From positions 62,001 through 126,000 of the forward strand of contig JAMDDV010000015.1 in NCBI GenBank assembly GCA_023488455.1: 64,000 nt of DNA. Direction: 5' to 3'. Source of the DNA: Actinomycetota bacterium (lineage in GTDB: Bacteria; Actinomycetota; Humimicrobiia; Hakubellales; JAMDDV01). The notes under the pieces were generated by a model, which saw only the letters and a list, made by a program, of their open reading frames with translations, had not been told where the DNA came from and made no database searches. Positions within the stretch are counted from its first letter, which is position 1. The number at the start of each line of letters is the position of its first letter. This document shows, piece after piece, positions 33,749 through 42,891 of the stretch. The translations under genes were made by a program, and so were the position numbers.

Positions 33749-33895
33749 CTACTGCCTTTTCTCCAATTCTTTTTTGACAGCTTTCAGTTCATCACCTATC
33801 TTCTTCTGTTTATTAGCAAGATAGAGCATATAAGCTAACAGTAAAAGCCATATAAATCCATAGGCGAAAAATACGTATATCAATCCACTGTTCAT
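33749..33895 (-). CDS. ccmD: CcmD-like haem exporter accessory peptide
   Basis: 48 aa. MNSGLIYVFFAYGFIWLLLL gives one membrane helix, then a basic cytoplasmic tail NKQKKIGDELKAVKKELEKR. Size, topology and location right after ccmC match CcmD, which helps release holo-CcmE from CcmABC. ATG 33895 follows the ccmC stop directly (TAAATG), and GGAGGAG within the ccmC end is its ribosome site. Confidence 0.85.
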   Translation of the reverse strand: MNSGLIYVFFAYGFIWLLLLAYMLYLANKQKKIGDELKAVKKELEKRQ

Positions 33896-34576
33896 TTACT
33901 CCTCCATTCTCTCGCTAAAAATCTGTTTTATGTCCTCCAGCTCCTCTGACTGCATTTCGATGCCTATCTTCATCCACACGTAAGCAAAAAACAGGGCTGT
34001 AAACGTAATCAAAGATAATATGAAAGTCAAAAGCATCGGAGGTGACATGCCCGATGACTGTGTGGTTATGAGCAATGGATGGAGGGTACGCCACCACCTT
34101 ATCGCCATGAAGACGATTGGGACATCAACAAACCCAAATATCGCAAATACTGCAGAAAGAGTAGCCTTTCTCTCCGGTTCCCGTGAATAGACCCTGATCA
34201 GCATGTAGCCGGCATATATACACCATAGGATCAATGCTGTTGTAAGCCTCGGGTCCCATGTCCACCATATACCCCAGGTGGGCTTTGACCAGAGTACGCC
34301 GGTTACCATCAGTATTGTCAAATATATGAAGGAGACCTCAGCATAGCTCGATGCCAGGAGATCGATCTTTCTGGTCTTCTTCATCAGGTAAAGTATGCTG
34401 AAAATAAAGGTTATGAAAAAACCGACAAATGAAACCCATGCAGAAGAAACGTGATAGTAAAATATCTTCTGGCTGACACCAAGATTCTTATCGATTGGCG
34501 ACCGGGCAAAAATGAGGTAAATCGAGGTTATAATAAGAACAAATGTAATTATCAATAACGTTCTCTTCACAACCAT
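33896..34576 (-). CDS. ccmC: Haem handling protein CcmC
   Basis: About 226 aa with six membrane helices. WGIWWTWDPRLTTALILW is the WWD haem-binding domain, flanked by conserved His in KIFYYHVSSAW and WWRTLHP. It delivers haem to CcmE. ATG 34576 with AAAGGAGAGG is the start; the frame runs 38 residues further into ccmB without support. It follows ccmB by 16 bases. Confidence 0.92.
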   Translation of the reverse strand: MVVKRTLLIITFVLIITSIYLIFARSPIDKNLGVSQKIFYYHVSSAWVSFVGFFITFIFSILYLMKKTRKIDLLASSYAEVSFIYLTILMVTGVLWSKPTWGIWWTWDPRLTTALILWCIYAGYMLIRVYSREPERKATLSAVFAIFGFVDVPIVFMAIRWWRTLHPLLITTQSSGMSPPMLLTFILSLITFTALFFAYVWMKIGIEMQSEELEDIKQIFSERMEE

Positions 34577-34592
34577 CCCTCTCCTTTTTCGC

Positions 34593-35270
34593 TCACTCAA
34601 TAACATAATCAAATAACATGATTGATAACACAAAAAAAATGGCACAGTATACAGCAAGAATTCTGAGCATGCCGGATGTCTCAATCCCAAGGGCGGGGTT
34701 AAGGTATGCCGAGGAAAGCCTCACGGTTATGATCAGGACCGGCATCACAAGCGGAAAGAATATCACCGGCAACAGCATCTCGCTTGCACGGACATTCGAA
34801 GCCAATGCAGCCAGGAACGTGCCCACCGAGATCATGCCAAAATCACCAAGGAGAACTATACCCAGGAACTTGACGAATCCACCTTTCAGGTCAAAATTAA
34901 ATAGGACTATAAATATCGGGATTGAAATCGCCTGCAGCACTATTACAAAAAAATAATTCGCGATCAACTTACCCAGGTAGATCGAGCTCCTGTCAATGGG
35001 TGAGATTAAAAGCGCCTCTATTGCTGAGTTCTTCTTTTCCCTGGCAAATGATCTATTCAACAGCAGCACGCTTGCAAAATAATATGTTGCCCAGAGAATC
35101 CCCGGAGCTGCCATAGCTATAAACTCATCTCCCAGGTCAAGGGCAAAGCCAAATATTAGCATAACTGCGACAGAAAACACCACAACCGTCGAGATTGTCT
35201 CTCGCGTCCTTAGCTCGGACACCACATCTTTCCTGGCTATCAAAAAAGCTGCTGTTATAAAACTTTTCAT
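34593..35270 (-). CDS. ccmB: Haem exporter membrane subunit CcmB
   Basis: 225 aa, about six helices. ARKDVVSELRTRETISTVVV at the N-terminus and NRSFAREKKNSAIEALLISP are the CcmB signatures, the second forming the contact with the CcmA ATPase. Together with CcmA, CcmC and CcmD it releases haem-loaded CcmE. Confidence 0.92.
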   Translation of the reverse strand: MKSFITAAFLIARKDVVSELRTRETISTVVVFSVAVMLIFGFALDLGDEFIAMAAPGILWATYYFASVLLLNRSFAREKKNSAIEALLISPIDRSSIYLGKLIANYFFVIVLQAISIPIFIVLFNFDLKGGFVKFLGIVLLGDFGMISVGTFLAALASNVRASEMLLPVIFFPLVMPVLIITVRLSSAYLNPALGIETSGMLRILAVYCAIFFVLSIMLFDYVIE

Positions 35271-35293
35271 TCCCCTCTTCCCTTAGGACCTCC

Positions 35294-36010
35294 TCAACCA
35301 GCACTTGCGCATTGATAGACCTCCCTCACTCTTTCCTCAGAAAGGTTCGACAGCTTTTCTTGCATGACGACACTGCCACAGTAGATGATGATAGCCCGAC
35401 TGGCAAGGCTTCTAGCCTCGCTTATGTCGTGAGTGGCCATTAGAACTGTCCTGCCTTTGTAATTCAGTTCTCTCAGAGTTCGCGAAAAAACATCGCGCGA
35501 GGAGATATCGAGACCAGTAAAAGGCTCATCAAGGAGCAGGATCTGGGGATCATGAACAAGAGATCTGGCAATCGAAAGGCGCTGGCTCATCCCCCTGGAA
35601 AATGATCGAACCAGCTGGTTCCTGCTCAGGGTCAACCCCGCCTCGTCCAATAGTTGCTCCGAAATCGCAACTGGATTGGGTACCTCGAACAACTTTGCGA
35701 AAAAAAGCAGGTTTTCGAACGCCGTAAGTTCATCATAAAGGTAATTCGAATGTGAGATAACTCCTATCTTTGCTGCTGCTCTGGATCTGTTCCTGCGAAT
35801 ATCCTCCCCACTCAGGATCACCTCACCACCAGACTGCTGCATAAGTCCGCATATTATCTTGAAAAGCGTGGACTTCCCCGCCCCGTTTGGTCCAAGCATG
35901 CAGACAAACTCACCAGCATAAACCTCAAAACTGATATCCTTAAGCGCGCTGAAATGACCAAAAACCTTTTTTATTCCTCTTATGGAAATAAGCGGACTAC
36001 TATCCTGCAC
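35294..36010 (-). CDS. ccmA: Haem exporter ATP-binding subunit CcmA
   Basis: About 238 aa ABC ATPase. Walker A is LGPNGAGKSTLF, the signature SFSRGMSQRLSIARS, Walker B ILLLDEPFTGLD, with the switch His in MATHDI. GTG 36010 has GAGG at good distance; an earlier GTG at 36037 is possible. Either start lies within the end of ccmF, so translation is coupled. The SRGM signature is usual for CcmA. Confidence 0.9.
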   Translation of the reverse strand: MQDSSPLISIRGIKKVFGHFSALKDISFEVYAGEFVCMLGPNGAGKSTLFKIICGLMQQSGGEVILSGEDIRRNRSRAAAKIGVISHSNYLYDELTAFENLLFFAKLFEVPNPVAISEQLLDEAGLTLSRNQLVRSFSRGMSQRLSIARSLVHDPQILLLDEPFTGLDISSRDVFSRTLRELNYKGRTVLMATHDISEARSLASRAIIIYCGSVVMQEKLSNLSEERVREVYQCASAG

Positions 36011-37970
36011 GCCGCACCTCAGGAGTAATTTTTTCACGCTCAGCCTTGGGAAGCAAGGTAACCAACGCGCCCATGATGATCAAGTATCCACCAATCCAAA
36101 TATATATAACAAGCGGATTGAGATAGACTTTAAATGTAGCAAGTCCCGTCTCCTCAAATGATGCAAGAATTACGTAAATGTCTTCTGCAGCAGTTGACTT
36201 CGTTACAACCTCGCTTATGGGCTCCTCCCAGGTCGGATAAAAAACCATGCTTGGCACAAGAGTCGCCACACGTCGCTCACCTTTCATCACAGATAAATGG
36301 GCATCAACAACATAGCGATTGTTTTGCGTCCCGAAGTCATTCAGTACCTCGTATTTCAATTCGTATCTACCTATTCCCACGCTCTGACCAGGTTCAAGCG
36401 AAGCAGTTGCCTCTTTTTTATAGATGCTGGAGCCCAGCACTCCCATCAGTACAAGGATCACACCGGTATGTACAATGTAGGCGCCAATCTTCCTGTGGTT
36501 TTGTAACAGAATCCGCATGAAGTTATAGCGGTCGCCACTTCTGCTCCGGCCTTCCCTTCTAAAAATAAAATAGAATTCGACAATAGAAGTCATAACGGTG
36601 AAAGAGAGAACCCCGAATGCAAACGGTGCGTACAGCGGCTTCATACCAAAGATGAACAGCAATGTGAAAACAACAACGAACACGGCTATCGGCAATATTA
36701 ATTTTCTTGCGATATCCCCAAAACCGCCCCTACCCCAACGAATTAACTGGCATAGACCCAGGACTGCAGTCAGGATAAAGGCAAGAGGACCGGCAGTGAG
36801 ATTATAGAAATGCTGAGACAGCGACGGCGTCTCCCCTACTTCTCCCCTTCCGTAAAGCGGATACAGGGTACCGAGCAGTACGATCACGGTGACCCCGACC
36901 AGGATCAGGTTATTCAGGAAAAACGTTCCCTCCTTGGAAAAGTACGAATTGATCAGTCTCTTCGAGGACAGCTCCTTGAAGTTAAGTACGACCAGCCAGA
37001 TCACTGCCAGTAAGATCAGTGCCATCAGAACGATGAATATCACCCCAAGCCCTGTATCTGGAAATGCATGAACTGATGAGATCATCCCGGAACGGGTCAA
37101 GAACGTGCCAAATATCACCAAAAGAAACGTCAGCGACCCAAGAAACACGTTCCACAATTTAAAACTGCCACGCCTGATCTGGATTAGTGAGGAGTGCAGG
37201 AGAGCAGTACCTGTCAACCAGGGCAGCAGCGACGCGTTTTCAACTGGGTCCCATGCCCAGTAACCACCCCAACCTAGCTCCACATATGCCCACTGCGCGC
37301 CAAGCAGTATTCCAATGCCCAAGAAAACCCACGAAGCCATGCTCCAGGCCCTCGAGTTTTCCAACCACGCGCCGGAGGAGTCCCTTCTTATCAATGCAGA
37401 GATGAGATAGGCGAACGGGACAGCATACCCGATGTAGCCCAGATAGGTGAAAGGAGGATGAAATACCATCCCAACGTTCTGAAGTAACGGGTTCATGCCC
37501 CTCCCATCAGCCGGAAAGATTGGCGCCAGTCTAAATGGGTTCGTTCTGAAAATTATTATCACTAGAAAAAAGACGCTGATGATATTCATGACAAGTGGCA
37601 CCAGTGCCGAGTCAAGAGTATCCTTAAATCGGCTTCTTACAACCATAATGGTGATGAAGAGAAGCGTTATCCATTCCCAGAACAAAAGCGACCCATCCAT
37701 CCCAGCCCACAGCGCAGTAATTGTGTAGAATAGTGGGAGATCCCTGCTGGTATAGTCCGCTACGTACTCAACCTGAAAGTTACGGGAAACCAACAGATAA
37801 AGCAGGATTCCTATAGATATCGTCATGAGGATGAAGGATACTATGCTGCCGCCCTTGCCTGCTTCCAGGAAAGCTCGATTTTTGTTTTTCAGGCCTGCCG
37901 CATAAAGAACTATCGTCACTACAGTGACAATTGCAGCAAATATAATGGTGATGTAACCAAAATTAGGCAT
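36000..37970 (-). CDS. ccmF: Cytochrome c haem lyase CcmF
   Basis: 656 aa with about fourteen helices. GGYWAWDPVENASLLPW is the WWD domain that binds haem, and conserved His occur in VFHPPFTYLGY and GTALLHSSL. It takes haem from CcmE and attaches it to CxxCH sites. No ccmH or ccmG gene follows, which fits the variant pathway seen with CxxxY CcmE. The gene begins 16 bases after ccmE. Confidence 0.95.
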   Translation of the reverse strand: MPNFGYITIIFAAIVTVVTIVLYAAGLKNKNRAFLEAGKGGSIVSFILMTISIGILLYLLVSRNFQVEYVADYTSRDLPLFYTITALWAGMDGSLLFWEWITLLFITIMVVRSRFKDTLDSALVPLVMNIISVFFLVIIIFRTNPFRLAPIFPADGRGMNPLLQNVGMVFHPPFTYLGYIGYAVPFAYLISALIRRDSSGAWLENSRAWSMASWVFLGIGILLGAQWAYVELGWGGYWAWDPVENASLLPWLTGTALLHSSLIQIRRGSFKLWNVFLGSLTFLLVIFGTFLTRSGMISSVHAFPDTGLGVIFIVLMALILLAVIWLVVLNFKELSSKRLINSYFSKEGTFFLNNLILVGVTVIVLLGTLYPLYGRGEVGETPSLSQHFYNLTAGPLAFILTAVLGLCQLIRWGRGGFGDIARKLILPIAVFVVVFTLLFIFGMKPLYAPFAFGVLSFTVMTSIVEFYFIFRREGRSRSGDRYNFMRILLQNHRKIGAYIVHTGVILVLMGVLGSSIYKKEATASLEPGQSVGIGRYELKYEVLNDFGTQNNRYVVDAHLSVMKGERRVATLVPSMVFYPTWEEPISEVVTKSTAAEDIYVILASFEETGLATFKVYLNPLVIYIWIGGYLIIMGALVTLLPKAEREKITPEVRRAG

Positions 37971-37986
37971 CTATATCCCAGGTTCG

Positions 37987-38367
37987 CTATTCGTATTTCG
38001 ATGGGCATTTGGTCATGATCTTCCTCGCCAGGAATGTTCCCTCGCTCTGCATCTTGCCTTCCACGACCACCTTCGCCCCATCCACGAAATTGTCAGGGGC
38101 AACATCTCTATATACCACCGGGATGGACTTCTCACCATCCGTGATCTCGAATTTCAATGTAACAGCTTTCGCATCCCATATTATAGTGCCCGGTTTAACT
38201 GCACCATCTATCCTGAAATTCCTCTGCTGCTCAGAACCCTTCTCCACAGCTTCGGCAACTGTCAGGTAGTACACGCTGGAACTTGATACCCCTAAAAATA
38301 TCAGATATGCCACCAGTCCCATAAGGATAATCCCACCAATTATGAACTTGTAATTCAACTTCTTCAT
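37987..38367 (-). CDS. ccmE: Haem chaperone CcmE, CxxxY variant
   Basis: 126 aa. One N-terminal membrane anchor (FIIGGIILMGLVAYLIFLG) and an OB-fold beta domain. The haem-linking residue, His in most bacteria, is Cys121 here in the C-terminal CPSKY (CxxxY). This is the variant described for archaea and some anaerobic bacteria that lack CcmH. The protein is first in the leftward ccmEFABCD operon, and starts 95 bases from the divergent gene at 38463. Confidence 0.93.
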   Translation of the reverse strand: MKKLNYKFIIGGIILMGLVAYLIFLGVSSSSVYYLTVAEAVEKGSEQQRNFRIDGAVKPGTIIWDAKAVTLKFEITDGEKSIPVVYRDVAPDNFVDGAKVVVEGKMQSEGTFLARKIMTKCPSKYE

Positions 38368-38462
38368 CAGAGGACCTCTCCCTCAAAGCCTACTTTTGAA
38401 GTAGTATTATATAATAAGAAGCAAATATAATATTTATTATTAGTAATTATTCTAATTAACAT

Positions 38463-39419
38463 TTGTTCAGAAAAAGACGGAACTACACAAAACTAATATT
38501 GCTGCTCGTGCTGCTGTTTGCTGCACTTGCCATCGCTTCTCCTTTTGTTATTAATAAAATTCGAGGACAATCGCAAGCCAGCCAGCAAAAAAAAGAGATT
38601 GATGTTGTCGAGACAGAACACTCAGAAGCACCAATTTCCTTAAATGAAGCATACTTTGCTGTCCATCTGCAGGATACAGATCTGCTTAAGATCCAGTCCG
38701 ACACAGTCTCCGCCAACCAGGATATATTCTACGTAATAAGCTATTCAAATGGAACTGCAAGAGACAGAATAGAAATAAAATACCTTCTAAATGGAGGATT
38801 CAGAGGTATAACATTATTTAGACCAGCAACAGCAACTGGCACAAGAACGGTACTCGTCAGCCAGGCAGATCAGAATGTGGACAGTGGAGAGATAAGGGTC
38901 ACAGTCTCGGTTAATCAAAAATTTGAAAAAGATGAACTCCTCTTCCTAAGCAGTAATAGCAAAAACGAGGTCAGGTACATTAACTACAATAACCAGACCG
39001 CTGGTCTATCTTTCGAATATCCCGAGTTCCTGTTGGTGGATGACAGCACACCAGGCATGGTGGTCTTTAAAGATATAAGGTCAAGCAGAACCTTCCTGGA
39101 CTTGACCCTCATCCCTTACGATGGAGCATTCAATCCTGATGGTCTGCTCGATTGGTATTTTGAAAACAAAACCAAACAAAACTTCAACAACATCAACCAG
39201 ACCCATAGAGGTCACTACTCTGTTGGGCCTGTAACAGGGGCTGAGATGGAATTCAATGCGACTTCTGAAAACGGTATTACCACCGTAATACTGTTCGCTT
39301 TCAATACGACCAGTTACTATGTTGTCTTTGATTTCCAGATAAGTGAGAAGCCAGGTGAAGAAGAGATAGATACGGTCAAGAACGTCCTTAACAATATAAT
39401 CGTCTCAGCTCCACAGTAA
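38463..39419 (+). CDS. Membrane-anchored extracytoplasmic protein of unknown function
   Basis: 318 aa. Residues 11-33 are one membrane helix (LILLLVLLFAALAIASPFVI) after a basic start, so the rest is outside. Two beta-rich parts follow. The second, from about residue 180, starts YNNQTAGLSFEYPEFLLVDD and resembles PsbP/MOG1-like lipoprotein folds, where a FxYP phrase is common; this is a tentative reading. Start is TTG 38463 with no clear Shine-Dalgarno. It is convergent with dnaN, six bases apart. Confidence 0.6.
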   Translation: MFRKRRNYTKLILLLVLLFAALAIASPFVINKIRGQSQASQQKKEIDVVETEHSEAPISLNEAYFAVHLQDTDLLKIQSDTVSANQDIFYVISYSNGTARDRIEIKYLLNGGFRGITLFRPATATGTRTVLVSQADQNVDSGEIRVTVSVNQKFEKDELLFLSSNSKNEVRYINYNNQTAGLSFEYPEFLLVDDSTPGMVVFKDIRSSRTFLDLTLIPYDGAFNPDGLLDWYFENKTKQNFNNINQTHRGHYSVGPVTGAEMEFNATSENGITTVILFAFNTTSYYVVFDFQISEKPGEEEIDTVKNVLNNIIVSAPQ

Positions 39420-39425
39420 TCCCAA

Positions 39426-40523
39426 CTAACCTACCCTGACCGGCATCAAAAGGTATATGAAATCGTCATTGTCAACAGGTCGCAACAGGCCAGACTTGAG
39501 AGGTGTGTCCAGCCTCAACAATAGCCTTTCCCCTTTTATGCCAGACACGCCGTCTAACAGGTAATCCGGATTGAAAGCGATCTCAATGTCGCTACCTTCC
39601 GTTTTTACCTTGATATCTTCAACTGCTTCGCCGACCTCTTTCGAATTTGCACTTAACACCGTGCTGTTGGACGTGATGGTGAGCTTAATAGGCACATTGT
39701 TCACCGCCACGGTCTTAACTCTCCTTACAACTTCCTCAAATTCAGTTTTGTTTATCTCAACATTTGTAGCAAACGTAGTCGGTATCAACTGTTTGTATGG
39801 CGGATAGGAACCCGCTATAAGTCTCGATGTCAGCGTATACCCGACACACTTAAACTTAACCTGATTTTCTTCAACTACAATCTCGAGCTCCTCATCTTCA
39901 CCCTTTGGCTGAGTTCTGCCAACCTCGGCGATTGCTTTTGCCGGTATGATGACATCGAATTCGCCATCGCCCATTATTCTTGTGCTGCCCCTCGCTAGCC
40001 TGTAGGAGTCAGTTGCAACCATATCAAGCACACTATCTTTTAAAGAAAAAAGAATGCCTGTAAGTATTGGTCTTGATTCATCACTTGACGCTGCCCGAAC
40101 TACCTGATGTGCAGCTTCGTTAAACGCAGTCTGCTTCAACACAATTTTCTTCTCTGATTTAATCTCGGGTATTGCCGGAAAGTCCTTGGGCGACAGCACT
40201 TTTATGTTAAACTTTGAGTTGCTGCAGGTTATTCTTGCCGATCCATTCTCCTCATCAGTCTCAAGATTTACAGCAGCCTCTGGCAGACTTTTTAGTATAT
40301 CAATGGTTAGCCTTGCTGGAAGTACAGAGCTCCCTTTTTCCATCACATTCGAGGAAATGGAAGTAATTATGCTCATCTCAAGATCTGTAGCAACGAGCTC
40401 AACAATATCATCAGCCTTTACATTCACACCGGATAATATAGGTAAGATGCTTTTGGTTGATATAGCCCGTGATACCATACCAAAACCGTTTAATAATTCA
40501 CTTCTTGAGCATTTCAACTTCAC
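39426..40523 (-). CDS. dnaN: DNA polymerase III beta clamp
   Basis: 365 aa, normal clamp length. MKLKCSRSELLNGFGMVSRA, VRAASSDESRPILTGILFSL, DSYRLARGS and the C-terminal YLLMPVRVG are clamp hallmarks. It forms the sliding ring for the replicative polymerase. It follows dnaA on the same strand across a 218-base AT-rich spacer, so it may have its own promoter. Confidence 0.97.
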   Translation of the reverse strand: MKLKCSRSELLNGFGMVSRAISTKSILPILSGVNVKADDIVELVATDLEMSIITSISSNVMEKGSSVLPARLTIDILKSLPEAAVNLETDEENGSARITCSNSKFNIKVLSPKDFPAIPEIKSEKKIVLKQTAFNEAAHQVVRAASSDESRPILTGILFSLKDSVLDMVATDSYRLARGSTRIMGDGEFDVIIPAKAIAEVGRTQPKGEDEELEIVVEENQVKFKCVGYTLTSRLIAGSYPPYKQLIPTTFATNVEINKTEFEEVVRRVKTVAVNNVPIKLTITSNSTVLSANSKEVGEAVEDIKVKTEGSDIEIAFNPDYLLDGVSGIKGERLLLRLDTPLKSGLLRPVDNDDFIYLLMPVRVG

Positions 40524-40585
40524 TATATTCCTCCATTATTAATTGTATTGATTAATATATATATATAGTAATAGTAATAATATAT

Positions 40586-40746
40586 GTTAATTGTGTTAAT
40601 AACTAAGAATTTTCCTTGTTACATAAAATAAATTACCTTCGAAATATAAGTTAATAAAATATAATAAAAACCAAGTTATAAAGCTAGTTCTTACTTTCAA
40701 CAAGTCACTAACGTCTATTAACCGTTTTATTAACAATGTTATTAAC
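40586..40746. repeat. ATTAAC iterations in the dnaA-dnaN spacer
   Basis: ATTAAC begins at 40717, 40729 and 40741, an exact 12-base period, with a weaker ACTAAC at 40707. The inverse form GTTAAT appears twice at 40586 and 40595, nine bases apart. The spacer is extremely AT-rich. No DnaA box of the TTATCCACA type is seen here. The last copy overlaps the dnaA stop. Confidence 0.5.
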
Positions 40747-42103
40747 GTTTCAGTTTAATTTTTGATGTCAATTCTTGAATATCCTTATAAACATCTTTAT
40801 CTTTATTTATCAAGTCACTGACTTTCTTTATTGCGTAAATGACCGTTGTATGATCTCTTCCTCCCAGCTTCTCCCCGATCTTTGGAAGGGAAGTTTCAGT
40901 GAGCTCGTGAGCGAGAAACATCGCTATCTGCCTGGGATGTGCTATTTCATGCGCCCTTTTTGGACTGATGAGTTTATCAAGTGGGATCGAGTAAAACCTT
41001 GATACCTCCTTTAATATGCGGTCAATAGTAATAGGTCTATCTGAGTCTTCCGCGATCAGGTCTTTTAATACCTCAGTCGTAAGTTTCATGTTTATATTTG
41101 ACTCGGTTAAAGAGGCAAAAGCAGAGACCCTTATCAATGCGCCTTCTAGTTCTCTTATGTTTGTCTGCATTTTTGAAGCTATGAATTCAGCTACGTCTTC
41201 AGGGAGTGATATTTTTTCACGTTCGGCATTCGTCCTTAGTATAGCGATTCGCGTTTCGATGTCAGGTGGCTGTATGTCGGTAATCAGTCCCCATTCAAAC
41301 CGGGAGCGAAGCCTCTCCTCGAGAGTGGCTATCTCTTTAGGTGGTCTGTCGCTTGTGATGACTATCTGTTTATTGGAATTATGAAGGGAGTTGAACGTGT
41401 GAAAAAACGCTTCTTGTGTGGAATCCTTGTTTTCCAGGAACTGGATATCGTCAACGAGTAGAACGTCAGTATTCCTATACTTATTCTGGAAGACCATGTC
41501 CGTTTTATCTTTGATTGAGTTTATGAAGTCGTTTAGAAACTCCTCAGTTGATACGTATTTAACGAAAAGGTTTTGATAATTTTTGTATATGTAGTGGCCA
41601 ATTGCCTGTAATAGGTGAGTTTTTCCAAGACCCGCTCCGCCGTATATGAAGAGCGGGTTGTACGTTTTACTGGGGTTTTCGGCCACAGCCAGTGCAGCGG
41701 CATGGGCAAACCGGTTGCTGGAGCCGATGACAAATGAATCGAAGGTATATTTTGGGTTGAGCTCCGGGTTGAGCTCCCTCTTCTGTTTCGTTTTGGATTT
41801 ATAGAGCGTAGATTGCATCCTTTTGTTTGCCGAGGCGCTGTCCTCTTCGATCTTAACTATGTTCACGTTTATGGAATCACGTGAGCCAATTACGCTGAGC
41901 AGTGAATTGGTGATGAGGTTATGGAACCTCGAATTCAACCAGTCCTTTGCAAAATCAGTCTCTACTCCCAGTGTAAACGTGTTCTCCTCGAAGGAAATTG
42001 GCTTTGTTTTCTCAAACCATGTCTTGTAAGCCTGAGTGTTAATCTCCCCCTTTATTATCTGAAGGGCACCAGCCCATACTGAGTCTATCTCCTTACTTAG
42101 CAA
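40742..42103 (-). CDS. dnaA: Chromosomal replication initiator DnaA
   Basis: 453 aa. Domain I is VWAGALQIIKGEINTQAYKT; the AAA+ core has Walker A FIYGGAGLGKTHLLQ, Walker B DVLLVDDIQFLENK and sensor SRFEWGLITDI; the DNA-binding signature is LGGRDHTTVIYAIKK. It binds DnaA boxes, two good ones of which lie 0.9-1.0 kb upstream. It starts 14 bases after the stop of the ATPase-HTH gene, so both are likely on one transcript from the origin. Confidence 0.97.
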   Translation of the reverse strand: MLSKEIDSVWAGALQIIKGEINTQAYKTWFEKTKPISFEENTFTLGVETDFAKDWLNSRFHNLITNSLLSVIGSRDSINVNIVKIEEDSASANKRMQSTLYKSKTKQKRELNPELNPKYTFDSFVIGSSNRFAHAAALAVAENPSKTYNPLFIYGGAGLGKTHLLQAIGHYIYKNYQNLFVKYVSTEEFLNDFINSIKDKTDMVFQNKYRNTDVLLVDDIQFLENKDSTQEAFFHTFNSLHNSNKQIVITSDRPPKEIATLEERLRSRFEWGLITDIQPPDIETRIAILRTNAEREKISLPEDVAEFIASKMQTNIRELEGALIRVSAFASLTESNINMKLTTEVLKDLIAEDSDRPITIDRILKEVSRFYSIPLDKLISPKRAHEIAHPRQIAMFLAHELTETSLPKIGEKLGGRDHTTVIYAIKKVSDLINKDKDVYKDIQELTSKIKLKR

Positions 42104-42117
42104 AAGACCTCCCTATC

Positions 42118-42891
42118 TTAAACCTTTTTATTATAAGTCCTGTCGATGAAAGATAAACCAATATCGGTCACAAAACGTTTTCCTTGTTCATCGGGTTTGA
42201 TAAACCCGACATTTTCGAGGGCCTGTAGATCTCTATATGCAGTAGCAAGGCTAATATCCAGCTCCTCAGAAATTTTTGAGGGACCTGCCTTTTCAAGTTC
42301 AATAATTAACGAGAGAACCCTTAGCTGTCTTGCAGAGATTTTAACAGCGGGCAGAGGCTCGTCGGCGGGTTGCTGTTTCACGGTCACTGTTTCCTCTATG
42401 CTCTTATCTTTGATGGGAATCTTTAGGGTGATTACAGTCCCGTGATTCAGGTTATCATCGACCTTGACTTCTCCACCTGAGAATACCATTGTCTCTTTTA
42501 CTATTGGCAGGCCAGAGCCAACACCCCTAATGTACTTTTTCATCGATTTTGTAGCCGTTGTGTAACCAGGCATGAACACCTTTTCCTTGTCTGATATCCC
42601 TGGCCCCTGATCTGAGATCGTTATTACATTGCCATTTCCATATATATTAATGGTTACCTCATCAAAGTTTGCGTGAATAAGGTTTTCGATTACCTCCCTT
42701 ATGGTTGTGTAGGGGATCTTTCCTCCCTTCTGCTGTGAGAAGTTGTACGTCTTCTCGCTTAACATATCCATCAGGTCTCTAATATTGTCTGAATATAGAT
42801 CTATTATGCGAGGTGCTGATGTCATAGAATCGTAGATAGCGACTCTGACCTGAAGGTTTCTTTGCTCTATATCGGGAGTAGAATCTTCCAA
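42118..42891 (-). CDS. GHKL ATPase-winged helix fusion upstream of dnaA
   Basis: 257 aa. Residues about 60-165 form a histidine-kinase-type ATP-binding domain: REVIENLIHANFDEVTINIY (N box), ISDQGPGISDKEKVFMPG (G1) and RGVGSGLPIVKETM (G2). There is no phospho-accepting His domain. After a charged linker, residues about 185-250 are a winged helix: SARQLRVLSLIIELEKAGPS then LDISLATAYRDLQALENVGF. It could be an ATP-sensing DNA-binding regulator of dnaA or of the adjacent origin. The domains are clear; the role is inferred from location. Confidence 0.8.
   Translation of the reverse strand: MEDSTPDIEQRNLQVRVAIYDSMTSAPRIIDLYSDNIRDLMDMLSEKTYNFSQQKGGKIPYTTIREVIENLIHANFDEVTINIYGNGNVITISDQGPGISDKEKVFMPGYTTATKSMKKYIRGVGSGLPIVKETMVFSGGEVKVDDNLNHGTVITLKIPIKDKSIEETVTVKQQPADEPLPAVKISARQLRVLSLIIELEKAGPSKISEELDISLATAYRDLQALENVGFIKPDEQGKRFVTDIGLSFIDRTYNKKV

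Noticed and set aside
40524..40741. dnaA-dnaN spacer as the main origin
   Set aside because: No TTATCCACA-type box found there, whereas the dnaA-rpmH side has one exact and one near-exact box.
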